A stretch of DNA of 64,000 nt from Gordionus sp. m RMFG-2023 (lineage: Eukaryota; Nematomorpha; Gordioida; Chordodea; Parachordodidae): the NCBI RefSeq assembly GCF_954871325.1, contig NC_088777.1, positions 51,832,002-51,896,001 on the forward strand, given 5' to 3'. The position numbers were made by a program, and so were the translations under genes. Each line of letters opens with the position of its first letter. Position 1 is the stretch's first letter. Shown piece after piece: positions 13,016 to 24,860 of the stretch. A model generated the notes under the pieces. It searched no databases and had not been told where the DNA came from. It saw nothing but the letters and a program-made list of their open reading frames with translations.

Positions 13016-14355
13016 TTATTTTAAAATAGCAACAAAACCTTCTAAGAACTCACAAAATATAACTTTCATGGTGGGGTCGAAAAATAAAGTTACATATACA
13101 CTTAACACATTATTTCCATATTTACTTAAAAAAGCTACGTTTTGAAACCACACTTGAGTCCATTTAGAAAATAGATCAATTAACGAGCCATACATAAAAA
13201 CATAGAGCGTTATCGGGATGGTGGTAAATAAAAAATGTACATTTGTGACTGACATTAAAATCGTGATCTGAAATTCTCTCCTTTTCATGTCTGTTCTTGC
13301 AATTTTTATGTTATCCTCATTATGATTAGTTCGACTATTTATGTGTGAAATTCTAAAACACCATTTGGTTAAAATGTTTAGCATTCTATTAGCCAAAACA
13401 CTATTATTGTTATTATTGCCTCTCTTCAAATTGCTTCTATTGTGAGAAATTTTGTAACATTTTCTGATTATGAAAACGTTAGCTATTGTTGTTATCGTGA
13501 ATGGAATGAATAACAAGCTAAACGTAATCCATTTTCTATATGTTAAAAACCATTGAGCCTTTGGATTAAGGGCATGAAGATACGTAATTTCATATTTGTC
13601 GTCATCAAGACAAGTATTTGAATAATTCTTTCCACTCTCATATTTAACACCTTCATCGAATAATGTTAAATTTTCACATTCAGACAATGTCTTATTAATA
13701 TAAAATTGGTTATTCGGTATGGGTTTCAAATCTATTTCTTTGACTACAATGAAACCCCAACTGTAAGGAATAGTTATTAAACAAGTGACGATAAAACCTA
13801 GAATAATTAAGTATTTGATAAAGGAGTTGGAAATTTTTGTTCTATAAGTGAAAGGAAATTCTAATGCCCATAAGCGATCTAAAGATATGAATACCCTTAA
13901 TATGCAACTGAAATGTGTAAAAATATCCCCTAACGGGAACGCTACTTTTAATGAATACAGTGAAAACAAATAAGATCTTCTGCATGTAATATAACACCCT
14001 GAATAAATAACGGGAACTACTATAGAGTTGAGGCATAATAAAAAATCTGAGATGGCTAGAGTCACGATATACAAATATATGTTGCTTTTCTTTGATAACG
14101 AAGATATATGGGGTCTGGTATTTCCTGGGACAACATCTCTCCTGGCATTTATTGTATTAATCGATTTTCCGGTTTGTATAATTTTATTGCTGTTGGTAGG
14201 TGCAGTTGATGAATCTAGGTTTATTTTCCTTTGATTCTTGAATAGACACCAAAAGTATACCAAATTTCTTAATAACCTATCCCTATTAATGATGACAACA
14301 ATATCCCATACGTTATGTATCTTGAGTGAATTACGTAATATTCATCGACATACAT
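13016..14355 (-). pseudogene. G2: GPCR-array member, open except for one frameshift in TM1
   Basis: The ATG at 14355-14353 (MYVDEYYVIH) begins TM1. The TM1 tract is one base shorter than in intact copies, so the ATG frame stops at once. Downstream, 415 codons are open to the TAA at 13016: linker FWCLFKNQRK, TM2 with LAISDFLLC, paired cysteines before TM3, DRLWALEFPFTYR after TM3, TM4 ending in IPYSWGF, TM5 with FIPFTITT, TM6 with TTIPITLY, TM7 and FFDPTMKVIF. The first codon of that long frame is TTG, so it is not an authentic start. The last eleven residues differ from siblings because two compensating one-base indels change the local frame. The break is young, or tolerated, or a sequence error. 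The leader before the ATG resembles that of G3. Confidence 0.85.
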
Positions 14356-15185
14356 TTTATTTTTTTGTGTTAGAGTGGGCCTACTTATGCTAAATCATCG
14401 ACTATTTTCCGCAAAATGTTTTAAATTAATTTTAATCAGATATAAAAAATAAATTTACAAATTTTATATATATAAAATATGCGAATTTTTATGGGATAAA
14501 AAAAAAGAATTAATAGAAAATATATATATTCATTTTTTTGAAAAAATAACATGGTTAATAATCAGAATTAGCAAAGAAATCTCTAAACATAGTTATATTT
14601 TTATTATGTTTTCTTTAAAAAAAAATTTTGAAAACAATTTTTTAAAATACATTTAATCATTTTTATTTCGGTTTGAATTAGATTTTATAATTTTTTTATC
14701 ACAAAAGAATTTATGCTATAACAACCTTTCTATTTAATCACAATAAGATTAATTCAATTAAATATATGTGTTTATGAAAAAGGGAAAATCATAAGTTCCG
14801 AAAAAACAATATTCTCTCTTTAATACAAAAGAAAATATTTTTTTGGTTGCCAGGTATAAATCATTCGATTGTGGTAGATATTCGTAAAAACGTCTCCAAA
14901 TCCCCTTTTCCCTGTCCGGATTACGCTTCATTCACAGTTAGGCGTCGCGGCTAAGTGTAAAACAAAATATGATACATTTATTCTCTCCGCTAATTCGCTG
15001 TCACTATGATACAGGGTTAGAAAGGAAACTGATCTCTGGGATAAAAAAATTTATTAATTATACGGATTTAATTTTCAAATATTTGTAAAAATATTGGGGG
15101 GGGGGGGATTTTTTTTCTTGAAATTTTTTGTTTAATGATCATTATTAATTTTAATTTTCTTTTTCGGACATAATTTATATATATA
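14356..15185. other. 5' flank of G2
   Basis: The 45 bases before the ATG share GCATAAGTAG and AACACA blocks with G3, and more weakly with G4, so they are probably 5' UTR or core promoter. Farther out the DNA is AT-rich with a run of 12 G at 15096-15107. The same G-rich spot is at about 33514 upstream of G4. The RTE LINE interrupts the shared flank just beyond this. Confidence 0.55.
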
Positions 15186-15189
15186 ATTT

Positions 15190-17265
15190 TTTATTTCTCT
15201 TTAGCTTTCACCTTTTCTGGTGTTAAGCTCCTTCAATGTCTCTCTCCTCTTTATGTTATTCATAATTATCTCATTTATCTAATTTATATTTCTTCATATT
15301 GGAGCTAAATTTATGGCCCCATTGAAGTTTTGGCCTTTCTCTTTTACGTTTGCCCATCACTTCCAAACTCTCAACCTTATTTCCTATGTAGTTCATAGGC
15401 CTTCTCATTGTGTGCTCATACCACCTAAGTCTGTTTACCATCTTAGTCTTGATGGGCTCTACCTTTATACTTCCTAGTATTCTTGTACTTCGCACCTTAT
15501 CCTCTCTTGTTACCCCAACAATGATCCTCAGCATTCTCATCTCCATGGTTTGTAGACTTCTCTCGTGGTTGTCCATGTTTCAGAACTATATAGAATAGTT
15601 GGTTGTACTATGGAACTGTAAATTTTTTCCTTCAATTTTTGTAGGATTTTTTTGTCAAAGAGAACTCCAGATAAAGATCTCCATTTTAACCACCCATGAT
15701 TAATTTTACTATTTATCTCTTTCTCTATTGTGCCGTTTGTTTGCATAATACTCAGTCTTTTCCCTATTTACTTTTAATCCGTGCTTTCTAGGATATTTAT
15801 CCAACTTACTAATTTTTCTTTCATTTCATCCTTGAATTCGGCAAGTATCACAGTATATCTGCAAATATCATATTCCACGGGACCGTTTGTGGTATAGACT
15901 GTTCTAATACATCTATTAGTGTTATGAAGAGATGTGAACTGAGAGTCGACCCTTGATGAATTCTCTCGGCTATTGTGAAGCCTGCTGAAGTACCAGTTGT
16001 GCTACAGACCATGGTTGTATGACCCTTATACATATCATGTATTATCCTTATATATTTTTCGGGAACCTTTTTGTGCCAGATAAGTCTTCTTTGGATTCTA
16101 TCCAAGGCCCTTTCTAGATCGAGAAATTTGTTCTTTTTCCTGTATTTTTCACTCATTTGCTTGCATAAGTTGTTGATCTTCCAGGCATAAAGCCAAACTG
16201 AGTCTCTACTATTTGGATTATGTCTCGTAACTTTTTTTTCTATTATTTTTTCGTAGAGTTTAAGAGAGTGTGACTCCCTTGTAATTTTAACAATTGTGTG
16301 GATCCCCTTTATTAGATAGGAACTAGATATTTCATTCATTTTTGAGGAATCTCTTCATTTCCCAGTATTTTATTGTATAAATTTGTGAGGAGATGTATTC
16401 TATTATCTCCTAGTGCTTTTTTCTATTGGAATAATCTGGACCCCTAGCTTTGTTGTTTTTCATATGCTTGAGGCATGTGATTATTTAATGTTCTCTTATT
16501 GATTGAATAAGGTTTTGACATGGGGAGTGTTCATCTTGGCCTAATATGTGGTGATTAAAGTTGAGAAATATACTTTTCTTCTATTTATTATTTCATTTTC
16601 CTTTATAATAATCCCATCTTTATTATTGATTACTCTCGAAGCTCCGTTTATATCCCTAGAATTCTTTTCTCGCTGTTTGACTTATCTGTATATTTTACTT
16701 TGCTCTTATTTGGTATGTAGTTCTTCATACATGTCATCGTATGCCATAGCTTTGGCCCTAGCTACCGCCTTTATAGTTGTTCTCTTGGATTTTTTGTAAT
16801 TTATCTTGTCATCTGGGTTTTTGGATTTGTACCATATTTTATATAGGGCTTTTTTCTCATTTATAGTGATTTGCACCACCATAGTTCTTTTTATGATTTG
16901 TTGCTTCCCCTTGTCAAGTCTAGTGTCAATTTGGCAGTGTCTATTAATATGGATGAATGGTCTGTCCACATTTTTTCACTGACTTGTGAGGAATCTGTTG
17001 TTTCAATGTTTGCATTGATTGCAAAGGCATCTGTCAATGTTTTTAATTTACCCCATTTAATGTATGGTTCCAATTTTATCTTGTTTTGAGTGGATTTATT
17101 TGTGATGTAAATCCATGACTTAGTAGCTTGAGTTGCGCGGCAATATTTTCTCCTGATTACATCTTTTAATCTCTGCGAGAAATAAGCATGTAATCTATCA
17201 GGGTTTTATTAAATGAATGTCCTTTTTCTTATTACTAATCATCAAGGATAGCTCTAAAGTCAAGA
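15190..17265 (-). mobile_element. RTE-type LINE, 5'-truncated and frameshifted
   Basis: In coding order on the minus strand: a linker read from 17073 to 16706 (KKALYKIWYKSKNPDD, then RAKAMAYDDMYEEL); reverse transcriptase at 16339-15848 with VPEKYIRIIHDMYKGHTTMV, IHQGSTLSSHLF and PWNMIFAD (the start of the YADD-equivalent box); then the C-terminal region at 15746-15271 with PTILYSSETW, EMRMLRIIVGVTREDK and RLRWYEHTMRRP. These are hallmarks of RTE-clade proteins. The endonuclease domain is absent, as expected of 5' truncation, and several frameshifts separate the pieces. It interrupts the upstream flank of G2 relative to the uninterrupted equivalent upstream of G4 (about 33620-33650), so it inserted after that block was duplicated. 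Confidence 0.85.
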
Positions 17266-17272
17266 TTATATG

Positions 17273-18110
17273 GAAATTTTTGTGTCATATTATAAAAATT
17301 CACCAAAATGTGGAAGAATTGTGTCAGTTGGAATGATGTAAATTTTGAAATTTTAGAAAAATTGTGCTAATATACTAGTAAATGTCGTAGACACCTGGTA
17401 GCAGCCCTGTTTCTCGTATAAAAAATTTAAAAACTATGGATTAATTGTCAACATATTATTTGGCCATCCTCATGTTCGGTAATCAATCGTTATAAAAGCA
17501 ATTACCTATTTTATAATTTATATAACCTTAAATTTAGCAAAACCTGTGCGTAACTCTGTCGACGTTCTTTTCAAACATTTCACGCCACATAAGCAACTCC
17601 CAGCCGACGCCGCTATCAATTTTTTTTGATCAGTGACGAGATGGTGCTTATTTATGAATATCTTTTAATTGGAATAAATAAATTTGTATAAATGTATTCA
17701 TTTATATTTCTTACAATACTTAAAATTTAAAAATCCCTGAAATAAGAAAAAATGGTGTAGGATTAAAGGTTGATATTATAGGGTAGGCTAACTTCGCCTT
17801 CTAATTTTAATTTAACTAGGGAAAAAAAATTATATAATGAAATATATTGATATAATTTAACAATAGCCATTTTTATGGTAAATTATTCCGTTTTTCCATT
17901 AAGAAACGTGTATTGGGAACAAATAATTTCGATCTTTAAAAACAAGCATTTTAAAATGTTCTTAAAGATATTCACAAGGTAAAATTAGTTGAACAGTGAA
18001 TATGAAAGGATCAAAGATTAGTCACCAGTAAGATAAGATAAAAAAAATAAAAATTTGAACACTCATTAATGATGAGTAGTGGACAAATTTAAGAGTGGAA
18101 TATATATAAA
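17273..18110. repeat. Distal upstream segment conserved between the G2 and G4 blocks (copy 1)
   Basis: It matches 33652-34180 at high identity by eye. Conserved runs include ACTAGTAAATGTCGTAGACA, GGCCATCCTCATGTTCGGTA and GAGATGGTGCTTATT, plus a GC-rich patch at about 17575-17625 that stands out in this AT-rich DNA. An extra 200-300 bp is present here between the halves. No frame, tRNA or obvious structured RNA was found. It could be regulatory, a first exon, or simply a younger part of the block. Confidence 0.6.
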
Positions 18111-18119
18111 TTTTTATGT

Positions 18120-21100
18120 ATTACAACTTAAATTTTTTTTTTCAATTACAAAATTTAACAAATATATATCCTTAAGAGGGCGTTAAATGCATATATATGA
18201 AAATACATTTTTTAGGAAACCAGAATAATTATTGGATAGCGCTTTTATTTTGTATTTGGGTGTAAAATACATGTGAAAAACCTAAAAAAATTTTTAAAAA
18301 TATAGGTTTCTTTGACATTTAATTAATGAGTAGGTTTAGAATCGAAAAATAGTAGAAAATTTGTAAGGAACATATTGCTGGCGTTATTGATAAAAATCCC
18401 TTCATTTTTGGTTTATACGTGTATAGTTAGGTGTTAAGCATTATCCTAAATTATTTTTTAAAAATATTATGATTTGACCGAATGCCGAGCAAACCGACCA
18501 CTTACTAAATATCCGATTGACCAAATTTGGTATTAATATTATTTGGAAAATGATCATTTTTGGTTTATTTATCTATATATACGTGAAAATCATTATCTCA
18601 AAAATATTTAAAAAGTATCGTGATTTGACAGATAACCGATTTGAAACCGGCCCAATGACTAAATACTGCATTGGTGGCGTTATCCATGGAAAATTTTTTA
18701 TTCTTGGTTTATACGCGAACAATAAGGTGTTAAGCATTATCCTAAATTATTTTTTAAAAATATTATGATTTGACCGAATGCCGAGCTCAAAACCGACCAC
18801 TTATTAAATATTCGATCGACCAAATTTTGTATTTATATTATTTGGAAAATGATCATTTTTTGGTTTACTTATCTATATATACGTGTAAATCATTATCCCA
18901 AAAAATTTTTTTTAAAAATATCGTGATTTGACCGATAACCGATTGGAAACCGAAATTTAAATTAGATTTTATAGGTATAAATTTAGGCGATTCGTTAATA
19001 GATTTTTTATTAGAGATGGGCGCGGGCATAATTTTTCATTCACCCCGCCCGCTTAAGGTGTCAATCAAAAAAAGAAGAATGTCCATCTTTTTTTATTTCA
19101 ATTGTGCCCGTCTTTCTGCTAATAAGAGATTGGCTGCAGAAAATAACCCTTCACTAGAAGTTCAACTTGCAGCTGACAAAATTTTACTTCGATAATTTTC
19201 TCATAAAAAGAAATGAATATTCCTGCTTCCGAAACTTTAAAATATTGTCTTGTTATTAATCTTATATGAATCTTTTAAGTTCATCCTCACAGCTTTCATC
19301 GGTGATGTTGATGGTTCATCAGAATCATCTAGAAATTCTCTAAATTTTTTATTTTAGAATAAACGATCTTTTATGAGTGTGAAATAAATTAGGAAAGTGA
19401 TAGTTGGTATTGACCATTTAGAATATACGGTTTTTTATGAGTTTAGGATAAGTTAGGAAAGTTATAAATGATAGTTGGCATTGATTTATGCATATCATCT
19501 AATTCATTTTTAAGATTGTTTTATATATATAATTTTCTTCTTTTATTAAAAACTTAAGTCTTTTGAAATTCGGATCTAGAATTAAGCCCACCTTATGTAG
19601 TGTCTGCATAATAATCTTTTAAAAGAAATCTTGTTCTGTATTTTAAGGTTTTGATTATTATTGTATCACATTCAGAAGGTTAACAAAATTTTATTAATTT
19701 TTGTTTCCATAGACAAACTTCATTTATTGTGGGACGAGAATCTGCTCTCAGATTATCCGAGCATTCTTTAAATATTGATAAAAATTTATCTAACTTGCGT
19801 ATGATGCTGATATCAATTGTGGCTAATTATTTAATTCTTGCTTGCTAAACAAGTACACCTGTATTTCAGAATATGATTTAAAGAAACTCTGTATCATGAT
19901 ATATACAGAGTTCCATCTCGTTATTCTCGTATTACATATTGTTTAAGGGTATGGCTTAGTTTGCTATTAGCTGTAGATTGTTTGAAATATTGTACTATTA
20001 TTTTTACACCATTTTTATTTATGGCTATTTCAGTTAAACAATTGTCAAAAGTATAATGCATAATATTATTTAGTATATGGCATATACATGCAAGCATTTC
20101 GTCATCTTTGAATGCACTTATAAGATTTGCTTCTATCACTCACAACACATTTATTTAAGTATTTTTTACTTCTGTATATTTTCATAAAATTGAATTGATT
20201 ACACTTATATTTTGACATTTTTTTCATCCATTGCCCTTGTGGCCAAAACAAATGTTTTTAATTTAAAATCCTTAATGATAATATGTCCTATAATGGTTAA
20301 AAAACTTAGATTTTTATAGTCATCCGTCCAAATATCAGTGATTATGGACAAGTAATTATTATTGATCATGCTTTTAATTTTAAATTTTATTTCATGGTAT
20401 ATTTTTGGACCTATAGTATTCATGAGATTTTTCCGGTTCACAACTTTTATATTTTGTTATCCCTATGTAACACCAACATTTATCTCTTGGCCTAGCTTGT
20501 AAAATCCTTCACTTTCTGACGCATTTAAAGATTGAAGATCTTTATAAATAATATATAACTTACTTTTCTGTAAAAAGTTTAAGCAAAGTTTAGCATAAAG
20601 TCTCGCGACAAAAAACACCCCTAAACATAAAAAGAAAATAGAACTAACTAAATGATACCGGATGTTGTTTATAAAATGCGGAAGATTTTAAGTTTTCATT
20701 AATTATTCTTTTTTAAAAAAGAACTAAATTAAATAAGAAAATATATAATATAATTATAAAATTGCAAGTTTATATTTATAAAAAAACAATTTAAAAAATT
20801 AAAATTTCCGTGATTCACGGGAAATTTATGTTCACGCCCAGTCACTCTTTGGAATTTAAAACGTATAAACCAAAAATGAAGAATTTTCCATGTATAACGC
20901 CAGCAATGCAGTATTTCGATTTTAAAGTGTTATCGGTCAAATCACGATATTTTTAAAATATTTTTTGGGATAATGTTTTACATGCATTTCTAGATAAATA
21001 GACCAAAAATAAACATTCCAAATAATATTACTATCAAATTTGATCCATCAAATATTTAGTAAGTGGTCGGTTTTGAGCTCACCATTCGGTTAAATCATAA

Positions 21101-21441
21101 TATTTTCAAAATTTTTTTTAGAATATTGCTTAACACCTAACTATACACGTATAAACCAAAAATAAAGGGATTTTGATCAATAACGCCAGCAATATGTTCC
21201 TTACAAATTTTCTACTATTTTTCGATTCTAAACATACTCATTAATTAAATGTCAAAGAAACCTATATTTTTTAAAAAATTTTAGGTTTTTCACATGTATT
21301 TACACCGAAAAATACAAAAGCGCTATCCAATAATTATTCTGGTTTCCTAAGAATATATTTTCATATTTATGCATTTAACGCCCTCTTATGGATATATATT
21401 TGTTAAATTTTGTAATTGAAAAACAAAATTTAAGTTGTAAT
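18120..21441. mobile_element. Foldback element with about 590-bp inverted arms, hosting a nested hAT
   Basis: The left arm from 18120 and the right arm ending at 21441 are reverse complements over about 590 bp; both start ATTACAACTTAAATTTT. Anchors on both arms include GAGGGCGTTAAATGCATA, AGCGCTTTT(G/A)TATTT and GCTGGCGTTATTGATA. The left arm also contains a tandem duplication of about 300 bp (about 18395-18650 and 18690-18955), marked by GGTGTTAAGCATTATCCTAA in both units. Without the nested hAT at 19011-20848 this would be an almost perfect palindrome of about 1.5 kb. No coding sequence of its own was found, so the superfamily is unknown. Confidence 0.75.
19011..20848 (-). mobile_element. 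hAT DNA transposon, degraded, inside the foldback element
   Basis: The ends are imperfect inverted repeats: 19011 TAGAGATGGGCGCGGGCATAA, and on the other strand at 20848 AGAGTGACTGGGCGTGAACATAA. The minus strand encodes hAT transposase pieces: 20441-20205 with TDIWTDDYKNLSFLTIIGHI and FVLATRAMDE (the DDE-region pattern of BED-type hATs), then 20139-19921 with CICHILNNIMHY. Stops and frameshifts are frequent and I found no clear 8-bp target duplication. It lies at the tip of the palindrome, splitting it. Confidence 0.75.
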
Positions 21442-21516
21442 AAGCTAATAAATATATTTTTTTTCCAACAATATTAAGTTAAAACTATAATTTTAAAATA
21501 TTTGATATTTAATATC

Positions 21517-21890
21517 ATGGGCAAGAAAGTGGTACATAAAGTAGATTGGAAAGAACCGAGATAAAGATGACTAGATGGACGTACTTGAAGGGAATTGCGA
21601 GCAAAGAGGGGAATAGAAGAGATTGGAGTGGTAATGAAGAAACAGACTAAGATGATTATAAGGAACGAAAAGAAAAAGTTGATTGTGTAAAGAGATGTAC
21701 CTCGACAGAAGATGGAGGATCAAAACTTTGAGGGACGCCTACGATGATATAGATAAACGTGATAAAGGCGTATATAAAAAAAATGAATCTAACAAATATT
21801 GATGCTCAGTACCGTTATAAATGGGGAAGGAAAATCAGATGGGAAACTATTTGGATAAACCTGCAAATTACCATTATAGGCACAAAGTGA
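21517..21890 (+). mobile_element. LINE 3' end (copy X)
   Basis: Only the C-terminal end of an APE-type LINE remains. The plus strand reads DDYKERKEKVDCVKRCTSTE, and farther on NIDAQYRYKWGRKIRWET, a typical LINE tail after the reverse transcriptase. It matches 28230-28620 and 44240-44640. It is followed directly by the GPCR mini-pseudogene, as in the other two copies. Confidence 0.7.
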
Positions 21891-22060
21891 AAATATTTTT
21901 TCTTCTGATGTCTATTAAAAATATAAGGATAATTAATAGAGAGCAATCATTATGTTTTATTAGTGTAGTTTGATCACTATTCCTTACAGTATTTTGGGAT
22001 CCCACCATTAAAATTATATTATATCATCTTTATATAAATATATTATTGTTTCTAAAATTT
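21891..22060 (+). pseudogene. GPCR mini-pseudogene X (TM1 linker plus C-tail)
   Basis: The remnant begins at the TM1/first-loop equivalent (TTCTGATGTCTATT, corresponding to TTTTGGTGTCTATTC of the full genes). It jumps about 1 kb and resumes at the TM7 end, reading FWDPTIKIILYHLYINILLF against FFDPTMKVIFYEFLRRFCCY. The central receptor is missing. The same internal deletion is present in copies Y and Z, so it predates their duplication. Confidence 0.65.
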
Positions 22061-22075
22061 AAATTTATTATTTCA

Positions 22076-22700
22076 CCAAGGCCGTAGCCAGAAATTTTCA
22101 GTGGGCCAGCTGCTTACTAAAGGGGACCACTATTTTTTTTTTAAATAAAACAAATAATTAAGCATTCATAGAAATATTTTCCTATTTTTATTTAAAATTC
22201 AATAATATATTATGAATACAAAATACTACTATAATATATGCAAAATAATATTTTTTTTTTCCATAAGCCATAAATACTAAACTTTTATCACCTTGATGCT
22301 TCATCGACTCTCTAGTGCTCGATAGAACTCTTAGAGTAGAGAATGAGGCCTCACAAGAAGCCGTTGATACTTCAATGATCATGACTGCTGAGTAACATTC
22401 ATAAAATTCTTTAAACGCGTGATGATATTTTTTTTTTATATTAAACATAATATTTTAGGATATTTTCAAAATTATTTTCTTTAACATTTGAAGTTAATAA
22501 TGAACCTTTTAATATCTTCATTTGATCATGTAACGTTTCCATATTTAAGTTTAATAATGATTTTAATGAGGCCATTTTTATCTGATATTAAATAGTCGGG
22601 CTCAAAAGGAGAACAATGTATTAAAACATGATTTTTGAAAGGGGGCCAGATTGGATCCAAAAATTATTTTTTATAGACTAAACATCGCCCAAAAGTTTAC
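22076..22700 (-). mobile_element. hAT transposon relic (copy X)
   Basis: The end at 22076 reads AAGGCCGTAGCCAGAAATTT, the usual form of this hAT group. The minus-strand frame 22448-22188 reads FKEFYECYSAVMIIEVSTAS, then CEASFSTLRVLSSTRESMKH: the C-terminal dimerisation region of hAT transposases. The rest of the transposase is missing or decayed. A copy of the same insertion, in the same place relative to its GPCR neighbours, is at 28885-29830. Confidence 0.75.
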
Positions 22701-23522
22701 AATATGTTAACCTTAATTCTGATAAAAATTTTGAGGAGAAAATCACCGAAATTGATTTATTAATTTTCCACTTAGCAAAATCCTGGTTATGCCTTATGAT
22801 GACAGAGGTCTGTTTAGAGATCATTAGAACTTATTGCCTAAGCAACCACTCCTCTCTTGGATGACCCCAAACATCATAACTAATATTTATCTATTTTAAT
22901 TTATTATATTCCCTTTTAAGTACTCTTTTGAAATTTTATTTTAGTCGCTACTATTTTGGAAATACATATTTTTAATATATATATATAACTGTTATTTTTC
23001 CGAGATAACAAATATATATCATTAAATTTTTTTTAAAATAATTATATAGAAGTGATAATATATTTATTATATAGATATACGAAGAAATACCACATGCAAT
23101 ATTAATTGATAAAATAATGTTATGATAATGATTATATAATTAAAACATGACTCAGGTATAGAGATTAAGCCCTGATGGCAATATTATCATCATATATAAT
23201 CTATTTGTCTCAGAATTAGAGACAAAAATGAAATCGGTTCTCTGTTGTCAATTTCGTCTTTTGGAAATAAAATGGATTAGGAAGAAATTATATCACGACA
23301 TTTTCTGCAACTTAACAAAAGATATAATATATGATTTAGTTTTAATTTTATTTAAATGTGCGAATATAATAAATTAATATAAATGTGTAAAATAAGACAA
23401 ATATATATATGTGTAAATTAATTTAAATATATAAAAAAGTATTAACATAAATTATTATAATATTAAAAAAATACATATTTATGTAAATTTAATATAAATA
23501 TTAAGTTGGTTTGGAAACTACT
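22701..23522. other. 3' flank of G3
   Basis: It matches the G4 downstream region block by block, for example CCTGGTTATGC(C)TTATGATGACAGAGG at about 22787, matched at about 30071, and the GAAATAAAATGGATTAGGAAG block at 23264-23285. A 29.9-30.06 kb stretch of the G4 copy is absent here. No gene. Confidence 0.6.
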
Positions 23523-24860
23523 TTATTTTGAATAGCAACAAAATCTTCTAAGAAATTCAAAAAATATAACTTTCATGATGTGGTCGAAAAATAAAGTTAC
23601 GTATACACTTAAAGCATTGTTTCCAAATTTACACTTAAAAAGCTACGTTTTGAAACCACAATTGAGCCCTATTAGAGAATATATCATTTAGCGAGTCATA
23701 CATAAAAATATATAGTTTTATCGGGATGGTGGTAAATAAAAAATGTACAATTGAGGCTGACATTAAAATCGTGATCTGAAATTCTCTCCTTTTCATGTCT
23801 GTTACAGTATTTTTCATATTTACAATTCTTATGTTATCTCTATTATGATTAGTTCGAGTCTTTATATTTAAAATTCTAAAACACCATTTGGTTAAAATGC
23901 TTACTTTTCTAATAGAAAAGACACTAATATTATTGCCTCGGTTCAAATTGTTTCTATTATGAGAAATTCTATAACATTTTCTGATAATAAAAAAGTTAGC
24001 TATTGTTGTTATCGTAAATGGAATGAATAACATGCTAAAAGTAATCCATTTTCTATACGTTAAAAACCATAGAGCGTTTGGATTAAGGGAGTGAATATAC
24101 TTAACTTCATATTTGTTGTCAAGACTTGAATTCGAATAATTTCTTACACTACTATTTTTACCTTCTTCCATTAATTGTAAATTTTTACATTCAGACAACG
24201 TCTTATTAATATAAAATTGGGTATTCGGGATCGGTTTCAATTTTATTTCCTCGACTACAATGAATCCCCAACTGTAAGGAATAGTCAGTAAACAAGTGAC
24301 GATAAAACCTAGAAGGATAACATATTTGATAAAAGAGTTTGACATTTTTGTTCTATAAGAGAACGGAAATTCTAATGCCCATAAGCGATCTAAGGATATG
24401 AGTACCCTTAATATGTAACCGAAATGTGGAAAAATATCCCCTAAATTTTTAATGAATACAATGAGAACAAATAAGATCTTCTGCATGTAATGTAACATCC
24501 TGCATAAATAATGGGAACTACTATAGAGTTGAGGCAAAATAAAAAATCTGAGAGGGCTTGAGTCACGATATATAAATATATGTTGTTTTTCTTCGATAAC
24601 GAAGATTTAAGGGATCTCTCATTTCTTGGTAAAACATTTCTCTCGGCATTTATTGTATTAATCGATTTTCCCTTTTGTATAATTTTATTGCTGTTGGTAG
24701 GTGCAGTGCAGTTAATATATCCGGGTTTATTTTCCTTTGATTCTTGAATAGACACCAAAAGTATAGGAAATCCTAATAAATCTATCCCTATTAATGATGA
24801 CAACAGTATCCCATACATTAAGTATCTTGCGTGATTTACGTAATATTCATCGACATACAT
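23523..24860 (-). pseudogene. G3: GPCR-array member, multiply disrupted
   Basis: The ATG at 24860 reads MYVDEYYVNHARYLMYGILL. Compared with G4 there are three disabling changes: TM1 is two bases short; about 14 bases are lost before TM3 (the segment coding IAFP in siblings, near 24445); and TM7 has a frameshift after FQNVAF near 23635, followed by a tail that still reads close to DxxMKVIF. Between these, the frame from 24450 to 23635 is open and carries DRLWALEFPFSYR, IPYSWGF, FIPFTITT and TTIPI. It is very similar to G4, of which it is the block-duplication sister. Almost certainly not functional. Confidence 0.85.

Noticed and set aside
13842-14036. Out-of-frame peptides beginning MPQLYSSSRYL in G2, and similar ones in G3, G4 and G5
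   Set aside because: They are alternative-frame shadows of the conserved TM2-TM4 coding sequence.
18120-21441. Polinton or other large capsid-bearing element because of long terminal inverted repeats
   Set aside because: Too short and no polymerase, integrase or capsid-like sequence inside; the only coding traces are of a nested hAT.
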